Assembly: GCA_031553885.1 (NCBI GenBank)
Contig: JAVBKV010000002.1
Span: 1-62,261, forward strand
Direction: 5' to 3'
From: JAVBKV01 sp031553885
GTDB taxonomy: Bacteria > Bacteroidota > Bacteroidia > Bacteroidales > Azobacteroidaceae
Length of the DNA stretch: 62,261 bases
Position 1 is the stretch's first letter. Each line of letters begins with the position of its first letter. The notes beneath the pieces are model-generated. The model worked only from the letters and a program-made list of their open reading frames with translations. It had not been told where the DNA came from and ran no database searches. Position numbers and translations under genes: made by a program. This document shows, one piece after another, positions 8,250 to 16,120 of this stretch.

Positions 8250-9131
8250 TTATATCCGGGAAGAGTTTGTCTTTTTTACTTTTCCCTTATGTTCGGATAG
8301 TAAATCGTCAAAATCTTCTTCCGATACGATCCGGTCTATTATTCTGGTTACTACTTTGTACATTTCCTTGTCGTAAGAATAATCTGCCGGACAAACAAAG
8401 TTGACCCTGTTTTCTGCAATTAATTTTTCTGCGATGCTTTTCTTTTTCCTGTCCCTGGGTTTATAGACAGCGATCGAATGTCCACCTTGTTGTTTTATTA
8501 ATTTCATGCACGGGATATCCGTTTCTCCATCCCCGAAATAAATCATGTGTTCAAAAGGTATTTTTCTTTCACTTTCAGGGGTGTATCTGTTTATTTCCTT
8601 ATTGTCCCGGACGCTGTCGATTCCTTTGTTTATTTTGAAAATAAACTGGGTCTTCCCTGTATAATCAACTGCGACAGCAGGCCAGTAGGCCCTTCCATCG
8701 ATATCGTACAAATAGGAACAGGCAAAAATCTTCCTGAATTCCTTTGCGATGGGAGTACCCTCAATGATTTCCGTTAATCCTGATGAATTGATATAATGTT
8801 CAATGATAACGCTCTTCGATTTACCATATTCATTGATTAATGAAAACCATTCCGGGACGCCTTCATAAAGTTCTATATCCGTTCCGAAATGTTGGAATGA
8901 AGACCTTTTTAGTGAAATGTTTTTTGCTGCGGCGTATTTGATCATCAGGTGCATGTAACAAAGAATCTCGCTGGCATCGTGTTCGGTGGAAAGCTTTGTG
9001 TTTTCCATCCAGAATGCTTTTTTGTTGCTTCCGATGGCTTTCATGAAACCAAACTCCTGCATGTTACCCGGTGACAAAGTCCCGTCGAAATCGTATATCA
9101 AAGCGATTGTTTTTTTCTTTTTCTTTGCCAT
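8250..9131 (-). CDS. HAD-superfamily phosphatase-like protein in the hsd operon
   Basis: A 293-residue protein beginning with a lysine run (MAKKKKK), then HAD motif I DFDGT (D14, D16: nucleophile and general acid). A helical cap follows, then motif II around SSG (116-118), basic residues near 167-190, and motif IV GDGETD at 200-205, which binds Mg2+. All four HAD motifs look intact, so it should be an active phosphohydrolase of the phosphoserine-phosphatase-like branch; the substrate is unknown. It starts 3 bp after the hsdS-like stop and ends 29 bp before hsdM, so it is embedded in the operon. An HAD enzyme is not a standard restriction-modification component, though nucleotide-processing accessories occur in defence loci. 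Confidence 0.85.
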   Translation of the reverse strand: MAKKKKKTIALIYDFDGTLSPGNMQEFGFMKAIGSNKKAFWMENTKLSTEHDASEILCYMHLMIKYAAAKNISLKRSSFQHFGTDIELYEGVPEWFSLINEYGKSKSVIIEHYINSSGLTEIIEGTPIAKEFRKIFACSYLYDIDGRAYWPAVAVDYTGKTQFIFKINKGIDSVRDNKEINRYTPESERKIPFEHMIYFGDGETDIPCMKLIKQQGGHSIAVYKPRDRKKKSIAEKLIAENRVNFVCPADYSYDKEMYKVVTRIIDRIVSEEDFDDLLSEHKGKVKKTNSSRI

Positions 9132-9134
9132 TTT

Positions 9135-9698
9135 TTATTGGTTAATGGAGTTTATGAGTAATTGTTTTTTTAATAGATTCAATCTGTTTTGAATAAGCTG
9201 TTCTTTTTTCAGCAGGAAATCGATTTGAGCGATTAACTCTTGTTTCTGTAAAGGAGGAATAAGGATTTCCAGTTTTTTGATTTCAGCCTTACTGACAGAA
9301 TGTATATTGGTGCCTTTGGAGCTGATTTTAAGTAATTTCATCGCATCCGGATTGTTCATGTACCAACAGACGTATTCCGGTAATATCCGGATTTTTTCAT
9401 GATCCCGGATCGTTATGACTATAAAAGACGTCGATGCAATGCAGGGTGAATCCCCGGGTTGAAACACGATGGAATAATGATTGTCTCCTTTAGCCGAAAA
9501 AAGGATATCGCCTGCTTGCAACAAGTGTTTTTCCAGGCTTTTTTCCATTGAAACCATCGGTGTCGTTTTTGTTGCCAGATGAAGTTGCCCCTCATTATTA
9601 TAGTCTATAGCCTGAAGGTATCGTATATTACCGGAAGGAGTGGAATTATAAAAAATTCCCAGACGTATATCGGCTATTTCTTCCAATCGTTTTCTCAT
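9135..9698 (-). CDS. hsdS: Half-size type I specificity subunit (HsdS-like, one target recognition domain)
   Basis: A 187-residue protein, about half the usual HsdS length (~400). It opens with RLEEIADIRLGIFYNST, the usual start of a target recognition domain. It continues with the typical AGDILFSAKGDN loop and the motif LEILIPPLQKQELIAQIDFL, which leads into one C-terminal coiled coil. Only one recognition domain and one spacer helix are present. Known half-S subunits can dimerise and recognise palindromic targets; this is inferred here. It is first in the operon, downstream of a promoter bracketed by two dyad operators. A truncation of a full HsdS is possible, but the protein ends cleanly after the coiled coil and the next gene follows within 3 bp. 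Confidence 0.85.
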   Translation of the reverse strand: MRKRLEEIADIRLGIFYNSTPSGNIRYLQAIDYNNEGQLHLATKTTPMVSMEKSLEKHLLQAGDILFSAKGDNHYSIVFQPGDSPCIASTSFIVITIRDHEKIRILPEYVCWYMNNPDAMKLLKISSKGTNIHSVSKAEIKKLEILIPPLQKQELIAQIDFLLKKEQLIQNRLNLLKKQLLINSINQ

Positions 9699-9710
9699 TG
9701 TTTCTTTGTT

Positions 9711-9726
9711 TAGTAGAGTTCTACTA
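9711..9726. promoter_or_regulatory. Operator-like dyad, copy 1
   Basis: Two 7-bp arms, TAGTAGA and TCTACTA, flank a 2-bp centre. It lies just downstream of the predicted transcription start of the hsdS-HAD-hsdM operon and 12 bp before the hsdS start codon, a position suited to repression. The same 16 bp recur at 9780-9795. Confidence 0.6.
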
Positions 9727-9733
9727 TTTTCTA

Positions 9734-9765
9734 CAAAGAAAGTAATTCTTTTTTATTTTACCAAA
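9734..9765 (-). promoter_or_regulatory. Promoter of the hsdS-HAD-hsdM operon
   Basis: On the minus strand, TTTG (9765-9762), a 20-bp spacer and TTTCTTTG (9741-9734) match the Bacteroidetes TTTG-N19-21-TAnnTTTG promoter with one mismatch. It sits exactly between the two identical dyads at 9711-9726 and 9780-9795. Confidence 0.6.
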
Positions 9766-9779
9766 TTATTCTTTTTATT

Positions 9780-9795
9780 TAGTAGAGTTCTACTA
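9780..9795. promoter_or_regulatory. Operator-like dyad, copy 2
   Basis: Identical over 16 bp to copy 1. Here the symmetry extends to 9778-9797 (9-bp arms TTTAGTAGA and TCTACTAAA). It lies 14 bp upstream of the -33 box, so both copies could bind one regulator and loop or occlude the promoter. No regulator gene is next to it. The remaining bases to 9997 (about 200 bp) contain no convincing gene. Confidence 0.6.
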
Positions 9796-9997
9796 AAAAA
9801 TATCAAATGTGGTTGTTGTTTTTTTATTAATTGAATTTTTTACATTGAACTTATGTAAAATAAAGCATTGATAAGCAGTGTGTTATAAAAAAATGACAGC
9901 CTGCGGCGGTTGATGCATATTTAAATGGCATTCAACACAGGCAGGAAGTGCCGGAGATGTTGAGGACGATTTATACCGGTAGGACGCCGGATCCGAA

Positions 9998-10414
9998 TTA
10001 ATAAATGAATTTCAGGCTGTCGTTTTGCCTGTGTGCTGTTCGTACCATGGATATGATACTATCAATGGATATTTTTCCCGTTTCTTCTAAAGCATTCAAT
10101 TCGATAACATTATTGAGTAGCAGATTATAGTAAGGTTCAGGGATTCCTTTGGCGATCATTTCTTCTTTTGTCAACTTCAGTACCAGGCTATCGTTTTCAT
10201 TTGCTATATTCTCTGCAATAATCCCGGTCAGTTTGTATACGAGCAACCGTTGTTCAGGGGTCCACAGACTGTCCGGAATCAGGTTAATGTACTCATAATC
10301 CTTTTGCAACGGAAAAAATTTATCACTTACTTTAACTTTGGATACATCTTGTTGACAGGAAAAAACGATCAACAAAAACATAAATGCAGCTGTCGTGTAG
10401 ATCAAACTCTTCAT
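9998..10414 (-). CDS. Small lipoprotein of unknown function
   Basis: A ~138-residue protein with a lipoprotein signal peptide. The hydrophobic stretch FMFLLIVFSC ends in a lipobox Cys near residue 20, so it should be membrane anchored. The start at ATG 10414 is chosen because it gives the shortest normal signal peptide; ATG 10420 and a TTG at 10423 are in frame. The mature part is charged and mainly helical (TPEQRLLVYKLTGIIAEN, LTKEEMIAKGIPEPYYNLL). It looks like the DUF4296-type small lipoproteins of Bacteroidetes, but this is uncertain. A TACCTTTG -7 box is at 10473-10480 on the minus strand. It stands alone between the defence-like island and the glycan region. Confidence 0.65.
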   Translation of the reverse strand: MKSLIYTTAAFMFLLIVFSCQQDVSKVKVSDKFFPLQKDYEYINLIPDSLWTPEQRLLVYKLTGIIAENIANENDSLVLKLTKEEMIAKGIPEPYYNLLLNNVIELNALEETGKISIDSIISMVRTAHRQNDSLKFIY

Positions 10415-10580
10415 AATCATCAATTTATGTTAGATTAAATTTCAAACTCTCCTTTCAGGCAAAGAACTGTTTCAAAGGTAAATCACTAAACAGATCTTTA
10501 TCTTTTTTATATACAACCAGCTATTTAAACAAATATACGATTTTTTTTGAAAAAAAAAGATTAAATCAGGAAAAAACAAT

Positions 10581-10617
10581 AAAAGTTATTTTACCCACTT
10601 GTTCGTGGGAAACTTTT
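10581..10617 (-). terminator. Intrinsic terminator after the glycan-utilisation gene cluster
   Basis: A hairpin has an inner stem CCCAC/GTGGG (10594-10598 with 10605-10609) and outer arms AAAAGTT/AACTTTT. It lies 30 bp after the stop of the DUF418 gene, at the downstream end of the minus-strand cluster. The rest of the gap to 10415 is AT-rich promoter region. Confidence 0.6.
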
Positions 10618-10646
10618 ATCTTTCTGCAGGAATAAGAAAATATTGG

Positions 10647-11852
10647 TTATTTCCGGGCCAGGGGAAACGATTTGAACCAGGTCAGGACTCTCCAGAGCCA
10701 TTCTACCGGGCCGTAGTAAAAACGGGACATCCACCAGTTGCTGTACAGCAGTTGAACCGCATAAATGATCAGCCCGACAACAAGGCATTGCAGGAAACTG
10801 AGTTGTACGGCCAGGTTTGCTCCGAATCCGTAAAACAGGGAAACTCCAATGATTGACTGGGCCATGTAATTGGTCACACTCATGCGTCCTACAGGAGCCA
10901 TTTTGTCCATGAATTTACGGGCCTTTGTATTGTAGTACAGCAGAATAAAACAGCAAATATAGATTACCATCTGGCCGATATTGGCATACGATTTAAATAG
11001 TGTATTACCTACCTGGAGGGCAAACCCTTTTACTCCTAAATAAGGGAGAAGCAGAAGAATTCCATAAAAAACGACAAACCATGCAAGACTGAAAGGTAGA
11101 GCTTTACGGCTGTATTTGATCATTTTCTCTTCACTTTTGTGTATGCCGTAACGCCCGATAAGCATACCGGCGATGAATAATCCGATCAACTGCGGATAAC
11201 GGGCGTTATTGAATATCCATAACAGTTTGGCCAGTTGTCCCTTCCAGGAATTGAACTGAATAACGTCGGCGAACGAACCGTTAATAAAAACTTCGGCACA
11301 CTCTGCAAACAATTGATCCATGTAGGTGATGGCGGCGGTCGGTTCATTAGGGGCGTTACCACTCATCAGTGAAATGAAGCTGATCAGGTCGGGCAGTTGT
11401 AAAAAGAGCAATATACCTAATGCAGCCAGCCATTTGGTCGGTACTTTATAAAGAGGAATAAGGAAAATACCCAGGATTGCATATACGATGAAAAATTCTC
11501 CCATGTAGATGAGTCCGTTCAGATATCCCAAGACAAATAACAAAGCTAGCCGCCACAGAAAACGTCCTCTGAAATCCACTCCCTTTTCTGCCTGGAAATC
11601 CATTTGCATAAAAAAGCTGAGGCCAAAAAGCAATGAAAATATGGCGTATGCTTTACCGGCAAACAGAAAAGCAATGGTTTCGTAGACGATGGTGTCGATC
11701 TTTTGCCACAAGGGTGAGGATAATTCCGGAACGAGCATCAGGTCGAAATGTTCCATGCAGTGAAACATCAGAATTCCAAACAGGGCAAACCCACGGAGTG
11801 CGTCGATTGAGTCAATCCGTTTTCTGGGAGGGCTAGTAATTGTTTTTGTCAT
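10647..11852 (-). CDS. DUF418 family (YeiB-like) membrane protein, second copy
   Basis: A 401-residue polytopic membrane protein with about ten hydrophobic segments. The N-terminal hallmark RIDSIDALRGFALFGILMFH and the C-terminal VGRMSVTNYMAQSIIG match the DUF418 protein at 1676-2866 closely in layout, so the two are paralogues. The reaction is not known; the fold is related to membrane acyltransferases. It begins 24 bp after the sulfatase stop and is the last gene of the GH76-DUF4965-sulfatase unit, followed by a terminator. A role in exporting or decorating a product, or in moving an acyl group during glycan breakdown, would be speculative. Confidence 0.85.
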   Translation of the reverse strand: MTKTITSPPRKRIDSIDALRGFALFGILMFHCMEHFDLMLVPELSSPLWQKIDTIVYETIAFLFAGKAYAIFSLLFGLSFFMQMDFQAEKGVDFRGRFLWRLALLFVLGYLNGLIYMGEFFIVYAILGIFLIPLYKVPTKWLAALGILLFLQLPDLISFISLMSGNAPNEPTAAITYMDQLFAECAEVFINGSFADVIQFNSWKGQLAKLLWIFNNARYPQLIGLFIAGMLIGRYGIHKSEEKMIKYSRKALPFSLAWFVVFYGILLLLPYLGVKGFALQVGNTLFKSYANIGQMVIYICCFILLYYNTKARKFMDKMAPVGRMSVTNYMAQSIIGVSLFYGFGANLAVQLSFLQCLVVGLIIYAVQLLYSNWWMSRFYYGPVEWLWRVLTWFKSFPLARK

Positions 11853-11876
11853 TAGTCAGTTTACTTTGTTTTTATT

Positions 11877-13544
11877 TCAGGGAGCCGGTACGACCAGGCA
11901 TCTTTTTGTCCAGTCCTGGTATTTGCTCACCAACTCATTTACTTTAAGCGGATAGATTCCGGCCAGGTTATCTAATTCTGTCCTGTCTGTGTTCAGGTTA
12001 TAAAGCTGCCATTGGGCATCTTTTTCATTGGTTTTGACGATTTTCCAATAATCGTGATTGATCAGAGCTCTTTCTCCGAAGTGTTCAAAACACAATTCGT
12101 TGTGTCCCTTTCTTTTTCCCTTTTTGAAAATGGGGGTTAAGCTGAGGCCCTCCAGGGGGATGATATCATTCCCTTGGTACGAGGCTGGATAATTGGTTTG
12201 GCCCAGGTCGATACAGGTTGCCATGATATCCATGATGTGCCCCATTTCTTCCGTTATTTTTCCTTTGTTTTTGATACCCTTGGGCCAGTGAGCAATCAGA
12301 GGAGTACAAATTCCGCCTTCGAAAGACTTCGCTTTCCAGAAACGGAAAGGAGTATTGGCTACATTAGCCCATACGGCACCTATGGATGCATACGAAGTTT
12401 CCGGTCCGGGCAGGATTTCTTTTTTTCGCGGGTAAATGATCGGTTCGCCGGATCGTGTCCGGTCGGGACGGTCATTTTCTCCACTGCTGTAATTCTGGCA
12501 ATCTTCGTTGCTGCATCCGTTGTCGGAAAGAAATAAGATGAGGGTATTGTCCAATTGGCCGTTCTTTTCGAGGGCATCCAGCAGTTGGCCGATTCCCCGG
12601 TCCATCCGGTCTACCATGGCTGCGTGAACCGCCATGGCCCTGGCATCCCATTCCTGGGTTTCGTTTTCATTCCAGGGCTTTTTGAATTGCCTGGGAGAAA
12701 GAAAATCCGTCCGTTTACCGAATATTTGTTGATCCAGCATGCGTTGATAGCGTGCATTACGAATGGGATCCCAGCCGGACTTATACGTATCTTCATACCG
12801 GGCAATGTCTTCCGGCAAGGCATGCAGAGGCCAGTGAGGGGCTGTGTAAGAAAGGTACAGAAAAAACGGTTTTTCGGATGCTGCATAGCGGTTTACGTAA
12901 GTTACAGCCGAATCGGAAAATGCTTGTGTAATGTAATAATCCTTCGGAACCTCCTTGACTGGCTCCTCTCCGTTAACCAGGCTGAAAGGATCGAAATAAT
13001 CGACAACACCATAAATGATTCCATAAAAGTCCTGGAATCCCCGCCGGGTCGGATAACTTTCTTTCCGGGCAAATTCCCCGTGGTATACCTGGTGAGCCAG
13101 CCATTCGCGCTGATCGGGTTTGAGCATGGTTTCCGAAACATGCCATTTTCCGATCATACCGGTCTGGTATCCTGCATCTTTCAGTACTTCTGCAATCGTT
13201 ACCGAGTGGGGGGATAATTCCCCCCTGTAGCCTGGTAATTTGTCATTGAAAGTCATACGTCCGATGCCTGCCTGATGCTGATACAATCCTGTAAGCAGTG
13301 AAGCCCGGGTGGGACAACTGCGGCCGGCGTTGTAGAAACGGGAGAAACGCATTCCGTTTTCCGCCAACCGGTCTATGTTAGGTGTTTTTATTTCACCTCC
13401 ATAGCATCCCGGATCCGAATAACCGAGGTCGTCAGCCAGGATAACAATGATATTGGGTCGTCCATCGCCTTTCGCCTGAGCCTGCAGGCAACATCCCATA
13501 CAAACGCCCAGGGGAACCGCTTTGGATAAAAATCTGACTCTCAT
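11877..13544 (-). CDS. Exported S1-family sulfatase, serine type
   Basis: A 555-residue arylsulfatase-type hydrolase with an N-terminal signal peptide. ATG 13544 (MRVRFLSKAV) is preferred over GTG 13553. Family S1 metal ligands are visible in NIIVILADDLGYSD. The activation motif reads S-C-P-T-R (first residue ~76), fitting (C/S)-x-P-x-R with Ser at the position modified to formylglycine. Close relatives from memory have Cys-Cys there. Later motifs YTAPHWPLHALP and LFLSDNGCSNED complete the active site. Such enzymes remove sulfate from glycans in the periplasm. A radical-SAM maturase is needed and is not in the window. It lies between DUF4965 copy 1 (45-bp gap) and DUF418. Confidence 0.9.
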   Translation of the reverse strand: MRVRFLSKAVPLGVCMGCCLQAQAKGDGRPNIIVILADDLGYSDPGCYGGEIKTPNIDRLAENGMRFSRFYNAGRSCPTRASLLTGLYQHQAGIGRMTFNDKLPGYRGELSPHSVTIAEVLKDAGYQTGMIGKWHVSETMLKPDQREWLAHQVYHGEFARKESYPTRRGFQDFYGIIYGVVDYFDPFSLVNGEEPVKEVPKDYYITQAFSDSAVTYVNRYAASEKPFFLYLSYTAPHWPLHALPEDIARYEDTYKSGWDPIRNARYQRMLDQQIFGKRTDFLSPRQFKKPWNENETQEWDARAMAVHAAMVDRMDRGIGQLLDALEKNGQLDNTLILFLSDNGCSNEDCQNYSSGENDRPDRTRSGEPIIYPRKKEILPGPETSYASIGAVWANVANTPFRFWKAKSFEGGICTPLIAHWPKGIKNKGKITEEMGHIMDIMATCIDLGQTNYPASYQGNDIIPLEGLSLTPIFKKGKRKGHNELCFEHFGERALINHDYWKIVKTNEKDAQWQLYNLNTDRTELDNLAGIYPLKVNELVSKYQDWTKRCLVVPAP

Positions 13545-13566
13545 AACAATCACACAACCGTATATT

Positions 13567-13607
13567 TTCTAATTCTTAATTTTTAACTCTTAATTCTTAA
13601 TTTTCTT
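13567..13607 (+). repeat. Degenerate heptad repeat (TTAATTC / TTAACTC type)
   Basis: A run of 6-8-bp units such as AATTCTTAATTTTTAACTCTTAATTC, spaced like heptads, lies between the sulfatase and DUF4965 copy 1. It extends into the last codons of the latter. The same units build the larger array at 38224-38323. Origin and function are unknown. Confidence 0.5.
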
Positions 13608-16085
13608 CTCCAGCATCTTAATATAATACCCTCCCACTACCGAACGGGCCTGGAAACCGCGTTGTTCAGGTTTGTCGGTCCAATACCAGTCAGACATGGG
13701 AACACGGGTCGTTGTTTCATTCATAAATTTATAAACCGGCGATACGAATTGCTGGAATACGGCGTCGTCCGAAGCCAGGGTAGCCGTCCAGATGATCCAG
13801 TCGGACTTGGTGTATGTTTCCCGGTTATCCAGGGGTAATCCGTATTTGTTCTGTTTGGTCAGGTAATAAGGAATTTCTTTTTCGACGACGGTCTTAGGGA
13901 AAATTTCCAGTTTCAACAGTTTGTCCCATACCAGGTTGTATTTCTGGCTCCAGGTTCCCGGCTGGTCGAAAGTCAGGCGGAAATGATCCCCATCGTCAGC
14001 CATTTGCACCCATTTGGTTGCCATTTCACGGGCCGTGTCGGTATATTTTTGAGCGATGTCTTTTTTACCCAGCATATCCGCTAAGCGTCCGTAGGAAGCG
14101 ATCCCCAGAATGGCTTTGACCGATAAATTGGTGTTGTGGGCAAAGTGTCCGGCAAAGTCGTCGGTACAAAGTTGGTTTTCGGGATCCAGTCCTTTTTCTA
14201 CCAGGTAATCTGTCCAGGTAGTCAGGGTTTGCCAGTGTTTCTCCGCATACCTGGCATTTCCTTCCATGGCAGCGATGGCAGCCGTCACAATCAACATGTT
14301 ACCCGATTCTTCCACCGGCATGTCGCCTCCGTACGTTTGTCCGTTACCGATCGGATAGGTGCCGATGTCATGAGCAGCAAACGGTTTGGGCCACTTTCCG
14401 CTTTCGCTGTAATAGAAAATATGATTCAGCAGTCCCTTGGCCAGTTCCGTATTGTAAAGCAGGTATAAAGGAGCCGAAGGATAAGTAATATCCACCGTTC
14501 CGATCGATCCGTTGCTGAAATTTTCCTTGGATAAGAAAGCCAGATCTCCGTTGGGAGCAACAACCAGCTTATGAGCTGAAATGGACTGTCGGTAAGCCAA
14601 TGCGCAAAGTTCAGCATACTCTTTTCCTCCGGCTGCATTTGCTTCTTTCATTATGTCGATATCCAGTTTATCACAGGCTTTTTTAATTTTTTCATATTCT
14701 TTATTCGCCAGGATAAATTGGGAGAATATATCTTTGTCATTGTTTCTGTTCCAGTACGGGCGAAGGTTTTCTTCAAAATACTGGATCGAGTAAATATCGT
14801 CGTAGCCTAACATAAAGTAACCTTTTACCGGTTCGGTTACTTTACCTAATGAGCGGCTTAATGCCAGGTTATCCTGTCCGTCGGCGGAGGCTGGAGTTTC
14901 CGGTTTTACGCTGCCATTAGCGCAGAAATCTGCACGCATGGCATTGCTTTCTCCTACGGATGTCGTAGTATTGTTTTTATCTGCACACAGGTAGAAATAT
15001 CCCCAGTCGATTCTCACGTCGTCTCCTTTTTTCTCCAGGATTTTCTGAGATTTACTTCCGGTTTTCAGGTATAACAGATTATCTTTTTCCAGGCGTTCGC
15101 TCTGGCTTTCCTGGTTCTGTTTATCTAAGGCCCATGCCGTACCGGCTTCCAGGTATAATTCGACATCGTGTGCCTGTGCATCATTGGCGCTGATTTCATA
15201 CGAGATGTAGTTCACCGGACGGGATAACAGGTCCAGGTCGTTCATTAATAGAGGAGCGGTGAATGTCAGCATCAGGTCTACGGCTCCGCAGGTGAAGGTA
15301 TAAATCGTTTGAGTCGGTAACACTTCGACCGACTTTTGAACAGCCGTTTGTTTCAGGTTGTATTGCACGGGAATTTCCACACACAACCCGAAATCCAGCA
15401 AGGCATTTCCGCCTCTGTTCCAGCAATGAGCTGCAATGATATTCTTCCCTTTTTTCAAGGTTTGAACCACTTCTGCGGGCAATTTCAGCAATACATTTTT
15501 TTTACAGGCATTTCCGGTGTTAACCACTTCAATACCGTTGATGTATATTTCCACGTCATCATCGTGGGAATATTCGAGGTATACGATCTGTCCGGCCAGG
15601 TCTTCCTCCAGAACGACTTCCCGTCTTGCCCAGATGTGTTCCGTTCTCCAGGAACTTTTGGCAGTCGGTTCGTTTTCAAACGTTCCGAAAGCGGCCGGTC
15701 CGGATTGCCATTTACTGTCGTTGAAGGAAGTAGCCTCCCAGCCCTGAGCCGGTTTATCAAAGGTGTATTTACCTTCCCAGTTCCCTTGTTCCGATGTTTT
15801 TACAATCGGGTTGGTTTGTACATCTTCCATTCCCATGAAACGATACGTCTGACCGTCTACGCGCACGGCGCCAATAAACGGAAAATTTTTACCGGTCCAG
15901 TGTCTCACCTGGCTGTCATACAGGTTGTCGGCAAAAGCCCATCCGCTGGTATAAGGATCAATCGTGATCAACGGATAAGCAGGAGCGCGAAGGGTGCTGG
16001 TCACCTGATAAGGAGTGGTAGGAGCGGTTTTGTTACAACCGAAAGAAACAGCAGCCAGAGCGGCTAGTAGAAATAGCTTTTTCAT
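13590..16085 (-). CDS. DUF4965/DUF1793 'glutaminase-like' lipoprotein, copy 1
   Basis: An 831-residue lipoprotein (AAVSFGC, Cys17). Domains in order: DUF4964-like start (LRAPAYPLITIDPYTSGW), a jelly-roll/PA14-like sugar-binding insertion (~100-240, HDDDVEIYINGIEVV), DUF5127 (~250-480), DUF4965 (~490-670) and DUF1793 (~670-825). The active-site-like motifs are complete: AHDIGTYPIGNGQTYGGD, PVEESGNMLI and LCTDDFAGHFAHNTNLS. The family is often labelled glutaminase after fungal GtaA, but the (alpha/alpha)6-type second half and its place among glycosidases suggest a glycoside hydrolase-like role here (inference). Two paralogues are at 20044 and 32654. It lies between GH76 (35-bp gap) and the sulfatase. 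Confidence 0.85.
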   Translation of the reverse strand: MKKLFLLAALAAVSFGCNKTAPTTPYQVTSTLRAPAYPLITIDPYTSGWAFADNLYDSQVRHWTGKNFPFIGAVRVDGQTYRFMGMEDVQTNPIVKTSEQGNWEGKYTFDKPAQGWEATSFNDSKWQSGPAAFGTFENEPTAKSSWRTEHIWARREVVLEEDLAGQIVYLEYSHDDDVEIYINGIEVVNTGNACKKNVLLKLPAEVVQTLKKGKNIIAAHCWNRGGNALLDFGLCVEIPVQYNLKQTAVQKSVEVLPTQTIYTFTCGAVDLMLTFTAPLLMNDLDLLSRPVNYISYEISANDAQAHDVELYLEAGTAWALDKQNQESQSERLEKDNLLYLKTGSKSQKILEKKGDDVRIDWGYFYLCADKNNTTTSVGESNAMRADFCANGSVKPETPASADGQDNLALSRSLGKVTEPVKGYFMLGYDDIYSIQYFEENLRPYWNRNNDKDIFSQFILANKEYEKIKKACDKLDIDIMKEANAAGGKEYAELCALAYRQSISAHKLVVAPNGDLAFLSKENFSNGSIGTVDITYPSAPLYLLYNTELAKGLLNHIFYYSESGKWPKPFAAHDIGTYPIGNGQTYGGDMPVEESGNMLIVTAAIAAMEGNARYAEKHWQTLTTWTDYLVEKGLDPENQLCTDDFAGHFAHNTNLSVKAILGIASYGRLADMLGKKDIAQKYTDTAREMATKWVQMADDGDHFRLTFDQPGTWSQKYNLVWDKLLKLEIFPKTVVEKEIPYYLTKQNKYGLPLDNRETYTKSDWIIWTATLASDDAVFQQFVSPVYKFMNETTTRVPMSDWYWTDKPEQRGFQARSVVGGYYIKMLEKKIKN

Positions 16086-16120
16086 TTTTTAATGCTAAAT
16101 TGTTTTATAGTTGAGTTTAA

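Noticed and set aside
15336..16067. 243-codon open frame on the plus strand
   Set aside because: Antisense to DUF4965 copy 1; composition reflects the other strand.
13590..16085. Naming DUF4965 proteins as glutaminases
   Set aside because: The name derives from distant fungal proteins; the glycan context and extra sugar-binding domain do not support it.
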